Shown here in pieces: positions 56,575-64,000 of a stretch of DNA of 64,000 bases. Under the pieces are notes generated by a model. It did not search any database and was not told the DNA's origin. It worked only from the letters and a program-made list of their open reading frames with translations. This stretch comes from Acidimicrobiia bacterium. Its GTDB lineage: Bacteria; Actinomycetota; Acidimicrobiia; IMCC26256; PALSA-610. The first letter of the stretch is position 1. Every line of letters starts with the position of its first letter. Where the stretch lies: positions 289,378-353,377 of the forward strand of contig JAOSJK010000001.1 in the NCBI GenBank assembly GCA_027494135.1, given 5' to 3'. The position numbers were made by a program, and so were the translations under genes.

Positions 56575-57933
56575 TCAGTCGGCCGCCTCGGCGAGTGACT
56601 CGGCGAGCGCCGGGTGCACCAGCAGGGAATCGACGATGTCGACCGTCTTGAGGCCGTTCGTGACGGCCACGGCCAGGACGCTGATCAGCTCGGCTGCGTT
56701 CTGGCCCACGATCGATCCGCCGAGCACGACTCCTGTCGCAGGGTCCGAGAGGATCTTCACAAAGCCCCGCGGATCGCCGTTGATGAGCGACTTCGGATTG
56801 GCCGAGAACGGGACCTTGGTGACCCTCAGCTTGCGCCCCACGGCGAACGCCTCTGCCTCGACGAGTCCCACGTCGGCGATCTCCGGCTCGGTGAAGATCG
56901 CCGACGCCGCCTTGTCGTAGTCGAGGTGACGGTGGGAGCGGGCTGTGAGCCCCATGACGTGCTCCGCGATCTTGCGCCCCTGCATCGCTGCGACCGACGA
57001 GAGCGGGAGCCGTCCCGAGACGTCGCCCGCCGAGTAGATGCCGGGAACATTCGTCTGGCAGTGCCGGTCGCCGGGCACACAGCCGCGCTCATCCGTCTGC
57101 ACCCCGGCGGCATCGAGTCCGAGACCCTCGCTGTTGGGCACCGAACCGATGCACAGGAGCGCATGTGACCCTGCCGCGACCCGTCCGTCGTCGCAGGAGA
57201 CACTGATCCGGTCCCCGTCTCTCACGATCGACTGGGCGCGAGCGCCCTTCAGGAGGCGGACATCGCGCGAGAGGAACTCCGCCTCGAGCACCGCAGCGAC
57301 CTCGGCGTCCTTGTAGGGCAGGACCTGCTGGCGCGACACGACGAGACTCACAGAGGAGCCGAGCGCACTGAACATGTGGGTGAACTCGACGCCGGTCACC
57401 CCCGACCCGATGACCACGAGGTGCTCGGGGATCTCGGGAGGCGGGTAGGCCTGGCGGGTCGTGAGCACCCGCTCGCCGTCGATGGTCGCCCAATCGGGGA
57501 TTCGTGGACGCGATCCCGTGGCCAGGAGGATCGCGTCGGCCTCGAGCTCCTCCGTACCGTCGGTGGTCTCGACCACCAGGCGGTCTGCCCCGGTCAGGCG
57601 GCCGGTCCCCATGATGATCCGCACTCCCTGCGATTCGAGGAGCTCCGTCACGGACCGCTGCAGGCGCGCCTCGATGCCGGCGACTCTCTCGCGCAGCGCG
57701 GCGACGTCGAGGCGTCCCTCGGCGTGAAGCCCCATCGAACGGGCGCGGGTCAGCTCGGAGAGCTCACCGCCGGTCGCAATCATCGCCTTCGAGGGGATGC
57801 AGTCCCTCAGATGGGCGGCACCACCGACCAGGTCGCGCTCCACGAGCGTGACCTCGGCACCTAGCGAGGCGGCGACCGTCGCCGCCGTGTTGCCGGCTGG
57901 TCCTCCTCCGATGATCGCGAAACGCACGGACAT
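56575..57933 (-). CDS. LpdA-type flavoprotein, NAD(P)H:quinone-reductase-like, lacking the redox disulfide
   Basis: A 452-residue member of the pyridine nucleotide-disulfide oxidoreductase family. The FAD site is RFAIIGGGPAGNTAATVAAS, the NAD(P) site HLVVIGSGVTGVEFTHMFSA, and GIYSAGDVSGRLPLSSVAAM is the second FAD motif. The usual CxxxxC is replaced by GGAAHLRDCIPSKAMIATG: only the second Cys remains, so dihydrolipoamide or glutathione chemistry is not expected. Mycobacterial LpdA (Rv3303c) likewise lacks the catalytic cysteine pair and is reported to act as an NAD(P)H:quinone reductase. The start ATG 57933 has TAGCCT 7 nt upstream. It converges with accC. Confidence 0.9.
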   Translation of the reverse strand: MSVRFAIIGGGPAGNTAATVAASLGAEVTLVERDLVGGAAHLRDCIPSKAMIATGGELSELTRARSMGLHAEGRLDVAALRERVAGIEARLQRSVTELLESQGVRIIMGTGRLTGADRLVVETTDGTEELEADAILLATGSRPRIPDWATIDGERVLTTRQAYPPPEIPEHLVVIGSGVTGVEFTHMFSALGSSVSLVVSRQQVLPYKDAEVAAVLEAEFLSRDVRLLKGARAQSIVRDGDRISVSCDDGRVAAGSHALLCIGSVPNSEGLGLDAAGVQTDERGCVPGDRHCQTNVPGIYSAGDVSGRLPLSSVAAMQGRKIAEHVMGLTARSHRHLDYDKAASAIFTEPEIADVGLVEAEAFAVGRKLRVTKVPFSANPKSLINGDPRGFVKILSDPATGVVLGGSIVGQNAAELISVLAVAVTNGLKTVDIVDSLLVHPALAESLAEAAD

Positions 57934-57940
57934 GTCTCTC

Positions 57941-57946
57941 AGGCTA
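57941..57946 (-). promoter_or_regulatory. -10 box TAGCCT of the LpdA-type gene, leaderless type
   Basis: On the minus strand TAGCCT lies 7 nt before the ATG at 57933, with no Shine-Dalgarno sequence. Confidence 0.55.
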
Positions 57947-58067
57947 CGTCCCGCCGACCGCCGACGCGAGCACCGTGGGCTCGCAAGCGCTGGGCAACCG
58001 CACTGCCACTCGACATAGGGACTCGCGGGTCGAGTGCGGCGCGCGCTAAGGGGTCATCCTCGGCTTC

Positions 58068-58114
58068 GACGACTCCGGCGACGGCTCCGGCGACGGCTCC
58101 GGCTCCGGCGACGG
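58068..58114. repeat. Short GACGGCTCCGGC tandem repeats in the lpdA-galT spacer
   Basis: Nearly perfect repeats of 12 bp (GACGGCTCCGGC) with a 6-bp variant unit lie between the divergent LpdA-type and galT genes. No gene is seen in this 204-nt spacer. The tract ends about 10 nt before the galT -10 box. Confidence 0.65.
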
Positions 58115-58124
58115 CCGCTGCTAG

Positions 58125-58130
58125 TACCGT
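58125..58130 (+). promoter_or_regulatory. -10 box TACCGT of galT, leaderless type
   Basis: TACCGT lies 7 nt before GTG 58138, with no Shine-Dalgarno sequence. Confidence 0.5.
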
Positions 58131-58137
58131 CGCGCAC

Positions 58138-59073
58138 GTGCCGGAGCTGCGTACTGATCCGATCAGCGGACGGCTGGTGATCATCGCTCCGGAGAGAGCG
58201 GCCCGTCCCGACACCTTCCGCGTTCCTCCGCGCCCACCTCCCGCGAGCACCGGGTCCTGCCCCTTCTGCGCGGGCAACGAGTCGATGACTCCACCGGAGA
58301 TAGCCCGGATCGGTGCAGGCGCGCCCGACACGCCGGGCTGGCGGGTAAGGGTCGTACCCAACCTCTACCCGATAGTGGGCCACCCGACGGACGGGGCGCC
58401 GGAGAGCGTCGCCGGGGCGCACGAGGTGGTCGTCCTATCGCCAGAGCATGCCGGACATCTCGGACGGCTCGGCGAGGAGCGCGCTGTCGACGTCTTCACA
58501 GCGATTCGCGACCGTGTCGGCCACCTCCTCGACTCCGGCCTGCAGCACGCTCAGGCGTTCGTGAACCAGGGACGAGCTGCAGGGTCCTCGATCGACCACC
58601 CGCATGCCCAGATCGTGGGCCTCGACTTCGTACCGCCGGCCGTGCACGCGGAGCAGGATCGCTTCCTCGCCGCGGGCCGCGACCTCGTCGCCGAGGCACT
58701 CGCCGTGCACCGATCCTCCGACCTCTCGGTCGCCGACGGCCCGGCCGTGGCGTGGTGCCCACCCGCGTCGTCGTCGCCCTTCGAGATCCTCGTCGCCCAC
58801 CGTTCTACGCGCGCCCGCTTCGACCAGGCACCCGACACGGAGGTCGCCGCGGTCGCGCGCGCGTCGCGGGAGGCGCTCGCTCGTGTCAATGCGGTTCTCG
58901 GCGACGTCGACTACAACCTCACCATCCACACGGCGCCGAGAGATGCCGAACCGGGCGGCCACTGGTACGTCCGGGTAGCCCCGCGCATCTCGATCGTGGC
59001 CGGGTTCGAGCAGAGCACGGGGGTCTTCGTGAACGTCGTGCCGCCCAAGGTGGCCGCCGGCGCCGCTCCGTGA
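58138..59073 (+). CDS. galT: Galactose-1-phosphate uridylyltransferase
   Basis: GalT exchanges UMP between UDP-glucose and galactose-1-phosphate in the Leloir pathway. The 311-residue HIT-superfamily protein starts ELRTDPISGRLVIIAPERAA, with a zinc-ligand pair in GSCPFCAGNESM. The nucleophile motif is AAGSSIDHPHAQIVGLDFV (His-Pro-His-x-Gln). NLTIHTAPRDAEPGGHWYVR supplies the C-terminal ligands. It has the short form lacking parts of the E. coli enzyme, and a related ADP-sugar phosphorylase activity is possible. With the epimerase at 39972 it could complete a galactose route; no galactokinase is seen. Confidence 0.9.
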   Translation: MPELRTDPISGRLVIIAPERAARPDTFRVPPRPPPASTGSCPFCAGNESMTPPEIARIGAGAPDTPGWRVRVVPNLYPIVGHPTDGAPESVAGAHEVVVLSPEHAGHLGRLGEERAVDVFTAIRDRVGHLLDSGLQHAQAFVNQGRAAGSSIDHPHAQIVGLDFVPPAVHAEQDRFLAAGRDLVAEALAVHRSSDLSVADGPAVAWCPPASSSPFEILVAHRSTRARFDQAPDTEVAAVARASREALARVNAVLGDVDYNLTIHTAPRDAEPGGHWYVRVAPRISIVAGFEQSTGVFVNVVPPKVAAGAAP

Positions 59074-59097
59074 TGCCGCCCTGCTCCCTCAGGCCTG

Positions 59098-59554
59098 ATG
59101 CGCATCCGCGTGCGAACGACGATCGATGCCCACCCGCGTGACGTGTGGGCGCTGCTCGAGAACATCGAGCGGCATGTCGAGTGGATGCGGGACGCGGAGT
59201 CCATCACGTTCGTCTCCTCCCGGCGCCGAGGCGTCGGGACCGAGTTCGAGTGCCTCACGCGCGTCGGCCCGCTGCGCACACGCGACCTGATGCGGGTCAC
59301 GGAGTGGGAGCCGCGACGGGCCATGGGGATAGAGCACCGGGGAGCCGTCACGGGCAGCGGACGCTTCACCCTCAGAGCGCGGCGCGGCGGAAGGACGCGC
59401 TTCACCTGGACCGAGCGACTGACGCTGCCGTGGTGGATGGGCGGTCCCCGCCGGAGCCATCGTCGCGCGGCCCATTCTGCGCAGGATCTGGCGCGGAAAC
59501 CTCCGACGCCTCGCCTCCCTCACCCAACACCCCCCAGACCACGAGCGTCGATAG
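59098..59554 (+). CDS. SRPBCC (polyketide cyclase-like) family protein (one-base frame break)
   Basis: About 151 residues after repair, START/SRPBCC helix-grip fold. RIRVRTTIDAHPRDVWALLE and NIERHVEWMRDAESITF open the domain. GTEFECLTRVGPLRTRDLM and TRFTWTERLTLPWWMGG are later strands. Past the C-run 59446-59449 (one base too many) the frame continues PAGAIVARPILRRIWRGNLR, the usual C-terminal helix, and ends PDHERR. The TAG stop lies in the left arm of the second palindromic repeat, exactly as for the sulfatase gene. Ligand unknown; such proteins bind lipids or aromatics. Confidence 0.85.
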
Positions 59555-59586
59555 ACCACAATATGTGTGGTCTATCGACGCTCGTG
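59533..59586. repeat. Palindromic repeat, copy 2 (stop codon of SRPBCC gene inside)
   Basis: A perfect 21-bp stem (59540-59560 with 59566-59586) and 5-nt loop ATATG. The inner arm GCGTCGATAGACCACA and the left flank CCCAGACCA are identical to copy 1 at 5710-5764. Two outer stem pairs differ from copy 1 but stay paired. The TAG at 59552-59554 ends the SRPBCC gene, and the crotonase gene on the other strand ends at 59595. The copy therefore sits between convergent genes and could terminate both. Confidence 0.85.
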
Positions 59587-59594
59587 CCTGGGGA

Positions 59595-60374
59595 TCAGCG
59601 GCCGGTGAACTTGGCTTTGCCGGGGCCGTGCTCCAGGAAGCTCGCGATCCCGGCGCGCGCGTCGTCGGTCGCGAACGACTCCACGAAGCACTCGTGCTCG
59701 AGGTCGAGCCCTCCCGGCAGCGGACCGTCGAGGCCGCCGTCGATCGCACGCTTGGCGAGCGCGATCGCCGCCGCCGGCCCGTCGGCGAACGACGCCGCCA
59801 ATCGCATCGCGGTCTCTTCTACCTCGTCCGAGGCGACGACCCGATCGACCAATCCGATCGCGAGCGCCTCGTCGGCGCGCACCTGACGACCGCTCCAGAC
59901 GAGCTCCTTCGCACGCGCGGGGCCTACGAGCCTCGGGAGCCGCTGGGTGCCACCGGCGCCCGGAATGATCCCGAGCAGGATCTCCGGCTGGCCGACCCGG
60001 GCTGTGTCTGCGGCGACGCGCAGGTCGCACGACATGGCGAGCTCCAGGCCACCGCCGAGCGCGTAGCCACGGATGGCGGCGATCACGGGACAGGGGATGC
60101 CGGCCACGGCGTCGAAGGCGGCGCGGAAGGCCGCCCCAACCCGTCGTGCCGCCTCCTGATCTTCGAACTCATTGATGTCGGCGCCCGCCGCGAAGGCCTT
60201 CTCGGACCCCCCCACCACTACTGCTCGCACGGCCGGGTCCGCCGATACCGCTGTCGCAGCAGATCCGAGCTCGTCGAGGAGAGCGTGGGAGAGCGGGTTC
60301 ATAGGGGGTCGGTTCAAGCGAAGAACGGCGACTCCGTCGCTGCCCCGCTCGATGATCACGAGCTCGTCGGCCAT
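59595..60374 (-). CDS. Enoyl-CoA hydratase/isomerase family protein 1
   Basis: A 259-residue crotonase. [39 protein letters not shown] (oxyanion hole), [20 protein letters not shown] and [20 protein letters not shown] are the family blocks. Both catalytic-position acidic residues of true hydratases cannot be confirmed because the second is in a GIIPGAGG context. The likely role is hydration of enoyl-CoA in fatty-acid or amino-acid breakdown. The ATG at 60374 has TAGCCT 8 nt upstream. Its 3' end meets the palindromic repeat. Confidence 0.9.
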   Translation of the reverse strand: MADELVIIERGSDGVAVLRLNRPPMNPLSHALLDELGSAATAVSADPAVRAVVVGGSEKAFAAGADINEFEDQEAARRVGAAFRAAFDAVAGIPCPVIAAIRGYALGGGLELAMSCDLRVAADTARVGQPEILLGIIPGAGGTQRLPRLVGPARAKELVWSGRQVRADEALAIGLVDRVVASDEVEETAMRLAASFADGPAAAIALAKRAIDGGLDGPLPGGLDLEHECFVESFATDDARAGIASFLEHGPGKAKFTGR

Positions 60375-60382
60375 GGAGAGCG

Positions 60383-60388
60383 AGGCTA
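60383..60388 (-). promoter_or_regulatory. -10 box TAGCCT of crotonase gene 1, leaderless type
   Basis: On the minus strand TAGCCT lies 8 nt before the ATG at 60374, with no Shine-Dalgarno sequence. Confidence 0.55.
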
Positions 60389-60497
60389 TCGGGCGACCGG
60401 TCCGCGTCGCACCTCACGCCGGCCGTCGCCCCGCCGCACCCACCACCGGGGACGCGGACGCTCTACGCCTGCGCCTCGCACAGGGTGCTGACGCGCG

Positions 60498-61436
60498 TCA
60501 CTGGGCGAGGAGCTCGTCGACAGCGGTGAACGGATCGCACTCGCGATCGCCGACCCGCCGCAGCAGCTCCTCGAAACGCTCACCGCCCGACAGCGCAGCG
60601 GCTTGCTCGGAGAGACGCTCGGCGACGATCGTGCGCATCTCGTCGCGCAGCCTCTCGGTGCGGCGCCCCGCCAGGAGCCCTGTACCCACGAGGTGCTCGC
60701 GGTGGAGCGCGACCGACTCCAGCAGCTCCTCGACGCCGGCCCCTTCGGTCGCAACGGTCAGTACGACGGGCGGCCTCCACGACTGGGCACCGGCGAGGCT
60801 CAACATCGCCTCGAGATCGCTAGCCGTCTCAGCGCTGCCAGAGCGATCGGCCTTGTTCACGACGAAGATGTCGGCAACCTCCATCAGCCCCGCCTTCGCG
60901 GCCTGCACGGCGTCGCCCCAGCCGGGGTTCACCACCACGATCGTCGTATCGGCCTGGGCTGCGATCTCCACCTCGACCTGCCCGACGCCGACCGTCTCGA
61001 TCAGGATCCACGGCATGCCCGCGGCGTCGAGCACTCGCGCTGCCTGCGGTACTGCCACAGCCAGGCCACCAAGGTGCCCTCGGGTGGCCATCGACCTGAT
61101 GAACACCCCGGGATCGGTCGCGTGTCCCTGCATTCGGACACGATCCCCGAGGATCGCTCCTCCGCTGAAGGGACTTGTCGGGTCGACGGCGAGCACACCG
61201 ACGCGCTCATCGGCCGCTCTGATGTGGGCGACCATCCTGTCGGTCAGCGTCGACTTCCCCGCACCGGGTGCTCCGGTGATGCCCACCGACCACGCTGCTC
61301 CGGTCTCGGGGTGCAGCAGTGCGATGGCCTCGCGCGCGGCGTCGCCTCCGGCCTCCACCAATGAGATCAACTTCGCGATTGCCTGCCTGTCGGAGGTCAA
61401 GGCGCGAGATACGAGTGACGCAGCGTCTGCGGTCAT
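60498..61436 (-). CDS. meaB: Methylmalonyl-CoA mutase-associated GTPase MeaB
   Basis: A 312-residue G3E-family P-loop GTPase that guards and reloads B12-dependent acyl-CoA mutases. SVGITGAPGAGKSTLTDRM is Walker A, VGVLAVDPTSPFSGGAILGD is the family block, and MATRGHLGGLAVAVPQAARV the switch region. ILIETVGVGQVEVEIAAQAD is switch III/Walker B and FVVNKADRSGSAETASDLEA the guanine-specificity NKAD. No mutase gene is in the window, but the crotonases, acyl-CoA dehydrogenase and AccA3-type carboxylase fit propionyl- or related acyl-CoA metabolism. The older name ArgK applies to the same family. Confidence 0.94.
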   Translation of the reverse strand: MTADAASLVSRALTSDRQAIAKLISLVEAGGDAAREAIALLHPETGAAWSVGITGAPGAGKSTLTDRMVAHIRAADERVGVLAVDPTSPFSGGAILGDRVRMQGHATDPGVFIRSMATRGHLGGLAVAVPQAARVLDAAGMPWILIETVGVGQVEVEIAAQADTTIVVVNPGWGDAVQAAKAGLMEVADIFVVNKADRSGSAETASDLEAMLSLAGAQSWRPPVVLTVATEGAGVEELLESVALHREHLVGTGLLAGRRTERLRDEMRTIVAERLSEQAAALSGGERFEELLRRVGDRECDPFTAVDELLAQ

Positions 61437-61478
61437 GGCGGGCGAGTATGCGTCGAACGGGCGGGCAGGGCGATACCG

Positions 61479-61724
61479 CTACTCGTCGGCCACTACCTCG
61501 GTCACTCCCGGGACACGGTCCATGATGATCCGCTCGACGCCTGCCTTCAGGGTCATGGTCGACACCGGGCAGGTGCCGCAGGCACCCAGGAGACTCACGT
61601 GCACCACGCCGTCGGGGTCGACGCTCTTGTATGCGATGTCGCCGCCATCGGACTGCAGAGCGGGACGGATCGCCTCGATCGCCTCGAGGATTCCTTCCTC
61701 CATGCCGACGAGGTCGAGAGCCAT
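61479..61724 (-). CDS. NifU C-terminal-domain Fe-S scaffold protein
   Basis: An 81-residue stand-alone NifU_C (Nfu) domain. The sequence runs EEGILEAIEAIRPALQSDGG, then HVSLLGACGTCPVSTMTLKA with the C-x-x-C that holds a bridging 4Fe-4S cluster, and ends RIIMDRVPGVTEVVADE. It probably delivers Fe-S clusters to apo-proteins. ATG 61724 is chosen because the earlier in-frame residues are basic and unconserved. It lies between meaB and murA on the same strand, without evident functional linkage. Confidence 0.93.
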   Translation of the reverse strand: MALDLVGMEEGILEAIEAIRPALQSDGGDIAYKSVDPDGVVHVSLLGACGTCPVSTMTLKAGVERIIMDRVPGVTEVVADE

Positions 61725-61826
61725 GGCCTTGCTCCTGTGGTTCCGAGCCGCGGGGCGGCTCCGATGGGATTCCGGTCTCGTCAAGTATCGCAGGTGCGGC
61801 GACCGCTGTGGCTACGCCCTGCAGAT

Positions 61827-63086
61827 TCAGCTCTCCAGCCGCTCCACATCGGCTCCCACGGTGCGGAGCGTGCCTGCGAGGTCGGGGTACCCACGATCTA
61901 TGTGGTGACCGTCGTGCACGATCGTCTCCCCCTCCGCTGCCAATCCCGCCAGGACCAGCGCCGCCCCCGCGCGCACGTCGAACGCCCGCACCGGCGCACC
62001 CGACAGTCGCTCGACGCCGCGAACGACTGCATGCCGGCCCTCGTTTCGTACGTCGGCTCCCATGCGCGCCAGTTCGTCGACGAACTGGAAGCGGCCATCG
62101 AAGACGTTCTCCGTCACGATGGCAGCCCCCTCCGCGACGCTGAGCGCGGCCGTCACCTGCGGCATGAAGTCGGTCGCGAAGCCCGGGTGAGGGAGAGTCG
62201 CGATGTCGACCGCGCGGAGCCGGCGCGGCGCCCTGGCCCAGAGGCCGTCGGGAGTCGGCGAGACCCGCATACCCATCTCGCCGAGCTTGATCACGACCAT
62301 CTCGAGGTGCTCCAGTCGCGTACCCGTCAGCTCGATCTCGCCACCCGCGATCCCGCACGCCATCAGCAGGGTGCCCGCCTCGATCCTGTCGCCGATGATC
62401 TCGCTCTCGGCCGGCGTGAGCTCGTCGACGCCCTCTATCTCGATCGTCGACGAACCGGCTCCGACCACGTGCGCGCCCATACGATTCAGGAATGCCGCGA
62501 GCTCCGTTATCTCCGGCTCCCGAGCGGCGTTCTCGATGACGGTAGATCCCTTCGCGCCAACAGACGCGGTCAGCAGGTTCTCCGTCGCCCCGACGCTGGG
62601 GAACTCGAGCACGTGTCGGGCGCCGAGGAGTCCGTCGGCGTGCGCCTCGATGAAGCCGTGACGGACCTCGATCGTCGCGCCCATCGCCTCGAGCCCACTC
62701 AGATGCATGTCGATCTTGCGACTGCCGATGTTGTCCCCGCCGGGCATCGCGACGCGCGCTTCCCCGCACCTGGCGAGCAGCGGACCCAGCACGTTGATCG
62801 ACGCGCGCATGCGCGTGACCAGATCGTACGGAGCCTCGGGCGTCAGGTCGCCCGACGCGTTCACGCGCAGCTCTTCCGGCCCGGTCCAGGTCACGACTGC
62901 GCCAATCGAGCGGAGCAGATCGGTCATGACGTCGAGGTCGCCGACCGGCGGCAGATTGCGCAGAACCGTCTCCCCCGGCGCAAGGAGCGCGGCAGCTATC
63001 TGCTTGAGCCCTGCGTTCTTCGTCGCGCCGGAGACCTTGACTACCCCTTCGAGACCCTGCCCGGAGCGCACCACATACCTGCTCAT
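61827..63086 (-). CDS. murA: UDP-N-acetylglucosamine 1-carboxyvinyltransferase, Asp in place of catalytic Cys
   Basis: MurA transfers enolpyruvate from PEP to UDP-GlcNAc, the first committed step of peptidoglycan synthesis. The 419-residue protein has VKVSGATKNAGLKQIAAALL (active-site Lys-Asn, with one extra Thr versus the common GAKN), RMRASINVLGPLLARCGEAR and LPHPGFATDFMPQVTAALSV. The mobile loop reads AMPGGDNIGSRKIDMHLSGL: Asp118 stands where Cys115 of the E. coli enzyme is. The Cys-to-Asp form is known from mycobacteria and is active but not alkylated by fosfomycin. ATG 63086 has TACCAT 9 nt upstream. Confidence 0.96.
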   Translation of the reverse strand: MSRYVVRSGQGLEGVVKVSGATKNAGLKQIAAALLAPGETVLRNLPPVGDLDVMTDLLRSIGAVVTWTGPEELRVNASGDLTPEAPYDLVTRMRASINVLGPLLARCGEARVAMPGGDNIGSRKIDMHLSGLEAMGATIEVRHGFIEAHADGLLGARHVLEFPSVGATENLLTASVGAKGSTVIENAAREPEITELAAFLNRMGAHVVGAGSSTIEIEGVDELTPAESEIIGDRIEAGTLLMACGIAGGEIELTGTRLEHLEMVVIKLGEMGMRVSPTPDGLWARAPRRLRAVDIATLPHPGFATDFMPQVTAALSVAEGAAIVTENVFDGRFQFVDELARMGADVRNEGRHAVVRGVERLSGAPVRAFDVRAGAALVLAGLAAEGETIVHDGHHIDRGYPDLAGTLRTVGADVERLES

Positions 63087-63095
63087 ACTCGACCG

Positions 63096-63101
63096 ATGGT
63101 A
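63096..63101 (-). promoter_or_regulatory. -10 box TACCAT of murA
   Basis: On the minus strand TACCAT lies 9 nt before the ATG at 63086; no Shine-Dalgarno sequence is seen. Confidence 0.45.
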
Positions 63102-63143
63102 CGGCGTCGAGGGCGGGTCACGCTGAGCCGGAGCCGCCGGTCG

Positions 63144-63980
63144 CTACCGGGCTCGGTAGACCGCCGAACGCCCCTCGACGAACGCGGTGATCGCCTCGGC
63201 CATGTCGGCAGACCGAAGGCACTCGGCCTGCGACTCGGCTTCGACGACGAGTCCCTCACGGATCGGCAGTCGACCGGATGCGTCGATGGCACGCTTCGTG
63301 CCGCGAACCGCCAAGGGGGGCTGCGCCGCGACGAGCGCCGCAAGGGCCGCAGCCTCCTGATCGAGGTCCGCCTCGTCGACAAGGCGTTCGCACAGACCGA
63401 TTCGGTATGCCTCCTCGGCGTCGATGCGAGCCGCAGTGAAGATCATCTCCTTCGCCTTGCCGACACCCACGAGCCGCGGAAGGCGCTGCGTTCCTCCGAG
63501 GTCGGGCATGATGCCGTACTTGAACTCGAGCAGGCCGACCTTCGCACCCCGCGCGAAGATCCGGAGATCGCAGGCGAGAGCGATCTGCAGGCCGGCTCCG
63601 AGCGCGTAGCCCTGGACGGCCGCGATCGTCGCGAAGGGGGCCTCCTCCAACCATGTGTAGGCATCCTGGATGCGGAGGATGCCGTCTACGGTGGGGTCGT
63701 CGTGGCGGGCTCCCGTCTCTGCGCGCGAGCTGACGTCTCCGTCGAGCGACCCTCCGGTGAAGACGCTCGTGTCGATCCCCGACGAGAAGGCACGACCCTC
63801 CCCTGCGACGATCAGCGCGCGCAGATCACGATCCTCGACCAGCGCGGCGCCCACTGAGCGGAGCTCGCTCCACATCTCCATCGTGAACGAGTTGAGCTTC
63901 TCCGGTCGGTCGAGCACCAACCGTCCGACTTGGCCGTCGCGCTCGAACCGGAGTGTCTTGGTGGGCGGTAGGTCGGCCAT
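63144..63980 (-). CDS. Enoyl-CoA hydratase/isomerase family protein 2
   Basis: A 278-residue crotonase. It has GRLVLDRPEKLNSFTMEMWS, EGRAFSSGIDTSVFTGG (oxyanion hole, with Ser-Gly-Ile-Asp), VQGYALGAGLQIALACDLRI and [20 protein letters not shown]. The block MPDLGG, with Asp where hydratases have Gly-Ala/Glu, is closer to isomerase-type crotonases. An insertion of about 20 residues after the oxyanion-hole loop distinguishes it from the copy at 59595. The ATG at 63980 has TAGCCT 6 nt upstream. It lies 57 nt upstream of murA. Confidence 0.9.
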   Translation of the reverse strand: MADLPPTKTLRFERDGQVGRLVLDRPEKLNSFTMEMWSELRSVGAALVEDRDLRALIVAGEGRAFSSGIDTSVFTGGSLDGDVSSRAETGARHDDPTVDGILRIQDAYTWLEEAPFATIAAVQGYALGAGLQIALACDLRIFARGAKVGLLEFKYGIMPDLGGTQRLPRLVGVGKAKEMIFTAARIDAEEAYRIGLCERLVDEADLDQEAAALAALVAAQPPLAVRGTKRAIDASGRLPIREGLVVEAESQAECLRSADMAEAITAFVEGRSAVYRAR

Positions 63981-63986
63981 CGGCGG

Positions 63987-63992
63987 AGGCTA
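63987..63992 (-). promoter_or_regulatory. -10 box TAGCCT of crotonase gene 2, leaderless type
   Basis: On the minus strand TAGCCT lies 6 nt before the ATG at 63980, with no Shine-Dalgarno sequence. Confidence 0.55.
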
Positions 63993-64000
63993 CCCGCCGA

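Overview
The window is GC-rich (by eye roughly two-thirds G+C), densely packed chromosomal DNA from an actinobacterium. Evidence is the gene order (hpf-secA-prfB-ftsE-ftsX-M23; manB-Trm112-SIS isomerase-ahcY; cofD-cofE-nitroreductase), coenzyme F420 biosynthesis, a mycothiol-dependent-type DinB/MDMPI protein, a WbbL-type glycosyltransferase, an AccA3-type BC-BCCP fusion, and a MurA with Asp in place of the usual catalytic Cys. An Acidimicrobiia-like lineage is my best guess but is not proven. I see no phage, IS element, CRISPR array, rRNA or tRNA.

Layout. 1-9.7 kb is an accessory or metabolic stretch: the end of a large unknown protein, an AhpD-like protein, two TesB-like thioesterases, a CPBP protease, a sulfatase-superfamily hydrolase, an F420-type LLM oxidoreductase, an MDMPI protein, an HMCES/YedK DNA-protein crosslink protein and a DUF3052 protein. 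9.8-18.3 kb (minus strand) is the division/secretion/translation block M23 peptidase, ftsX, ftsE, prfB, secA, hpf, comF. 18.5-25.7 kb (minus) holds mtnA, two tandem SDRs, ahcY, a phosphosugar isomerase, a Trm112-like protein and manB. 25.8-36.8 kb is envelope-associated: a large polytopic protein, a 59-aa zinc-ribbon protein, a second CPBP protease, ftsH, a thioredoxin-like protein, and an overlapping trio (DUF5719-like, membrane protein, GT2). 37.0-39.9 kb (plus) has a strongly promoted unknown helical protein, then the F420 genes. 40.0-48.4 kb (minus) is a nucleotide-sugar/glycosyltransferase operon (ugd, UDP-glucuronate decarboxylase, DPM1-like GT, WbbL-like GT, Thr-rich anchored protein, GDP-mannose-type nucleotidyltransferase, epimerase) preceded by a LytR-CpsA-Psr ligase. 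48.5-64 kb has an acyl-CoA dehydrogenase, pabB/pabC, an acyltransferase-3/SGNH protein, birA/accC, a LpdA-type flavoprotein, galT, a SRPBCC protein, two crotonases, meaB, a NifU-domain protein and murA.

How it fits together. The sugar genes can supply UDP-GlcA, UDP-Xyl, GDP-Man-type donors and UDP-Gal/Glc interconversion to adjacent glycosyltransferases, with the LCP protein as a plausible final ligase to peptidoglycan. birA would biotinylate the AccA3-like carboxylase opposite it. ahcY and mtnA salvage SAM by-products. The F420 genes supply the cofactor expected for the LLM oxidoreductase.

Three cross-window patterns stand out. (1) Two long, near-identical palindromes about 54 kb apart each carry the stop codon of the upstream gene, with compensatory base-pair changes between copies. 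(2) About twenty genes have a TANNNT box 6-9 nt before the start codon and mostly no Shine-Dalgarno sequence, which points to widespread leaderless transcription. (3) About 24 single-base frameshifts hit 17 genes, mostly in G/C homopolymers and including essential genes. These look like uncorrected sequencing errors, so the 'broken' genes are annotated as intact genes with a note.
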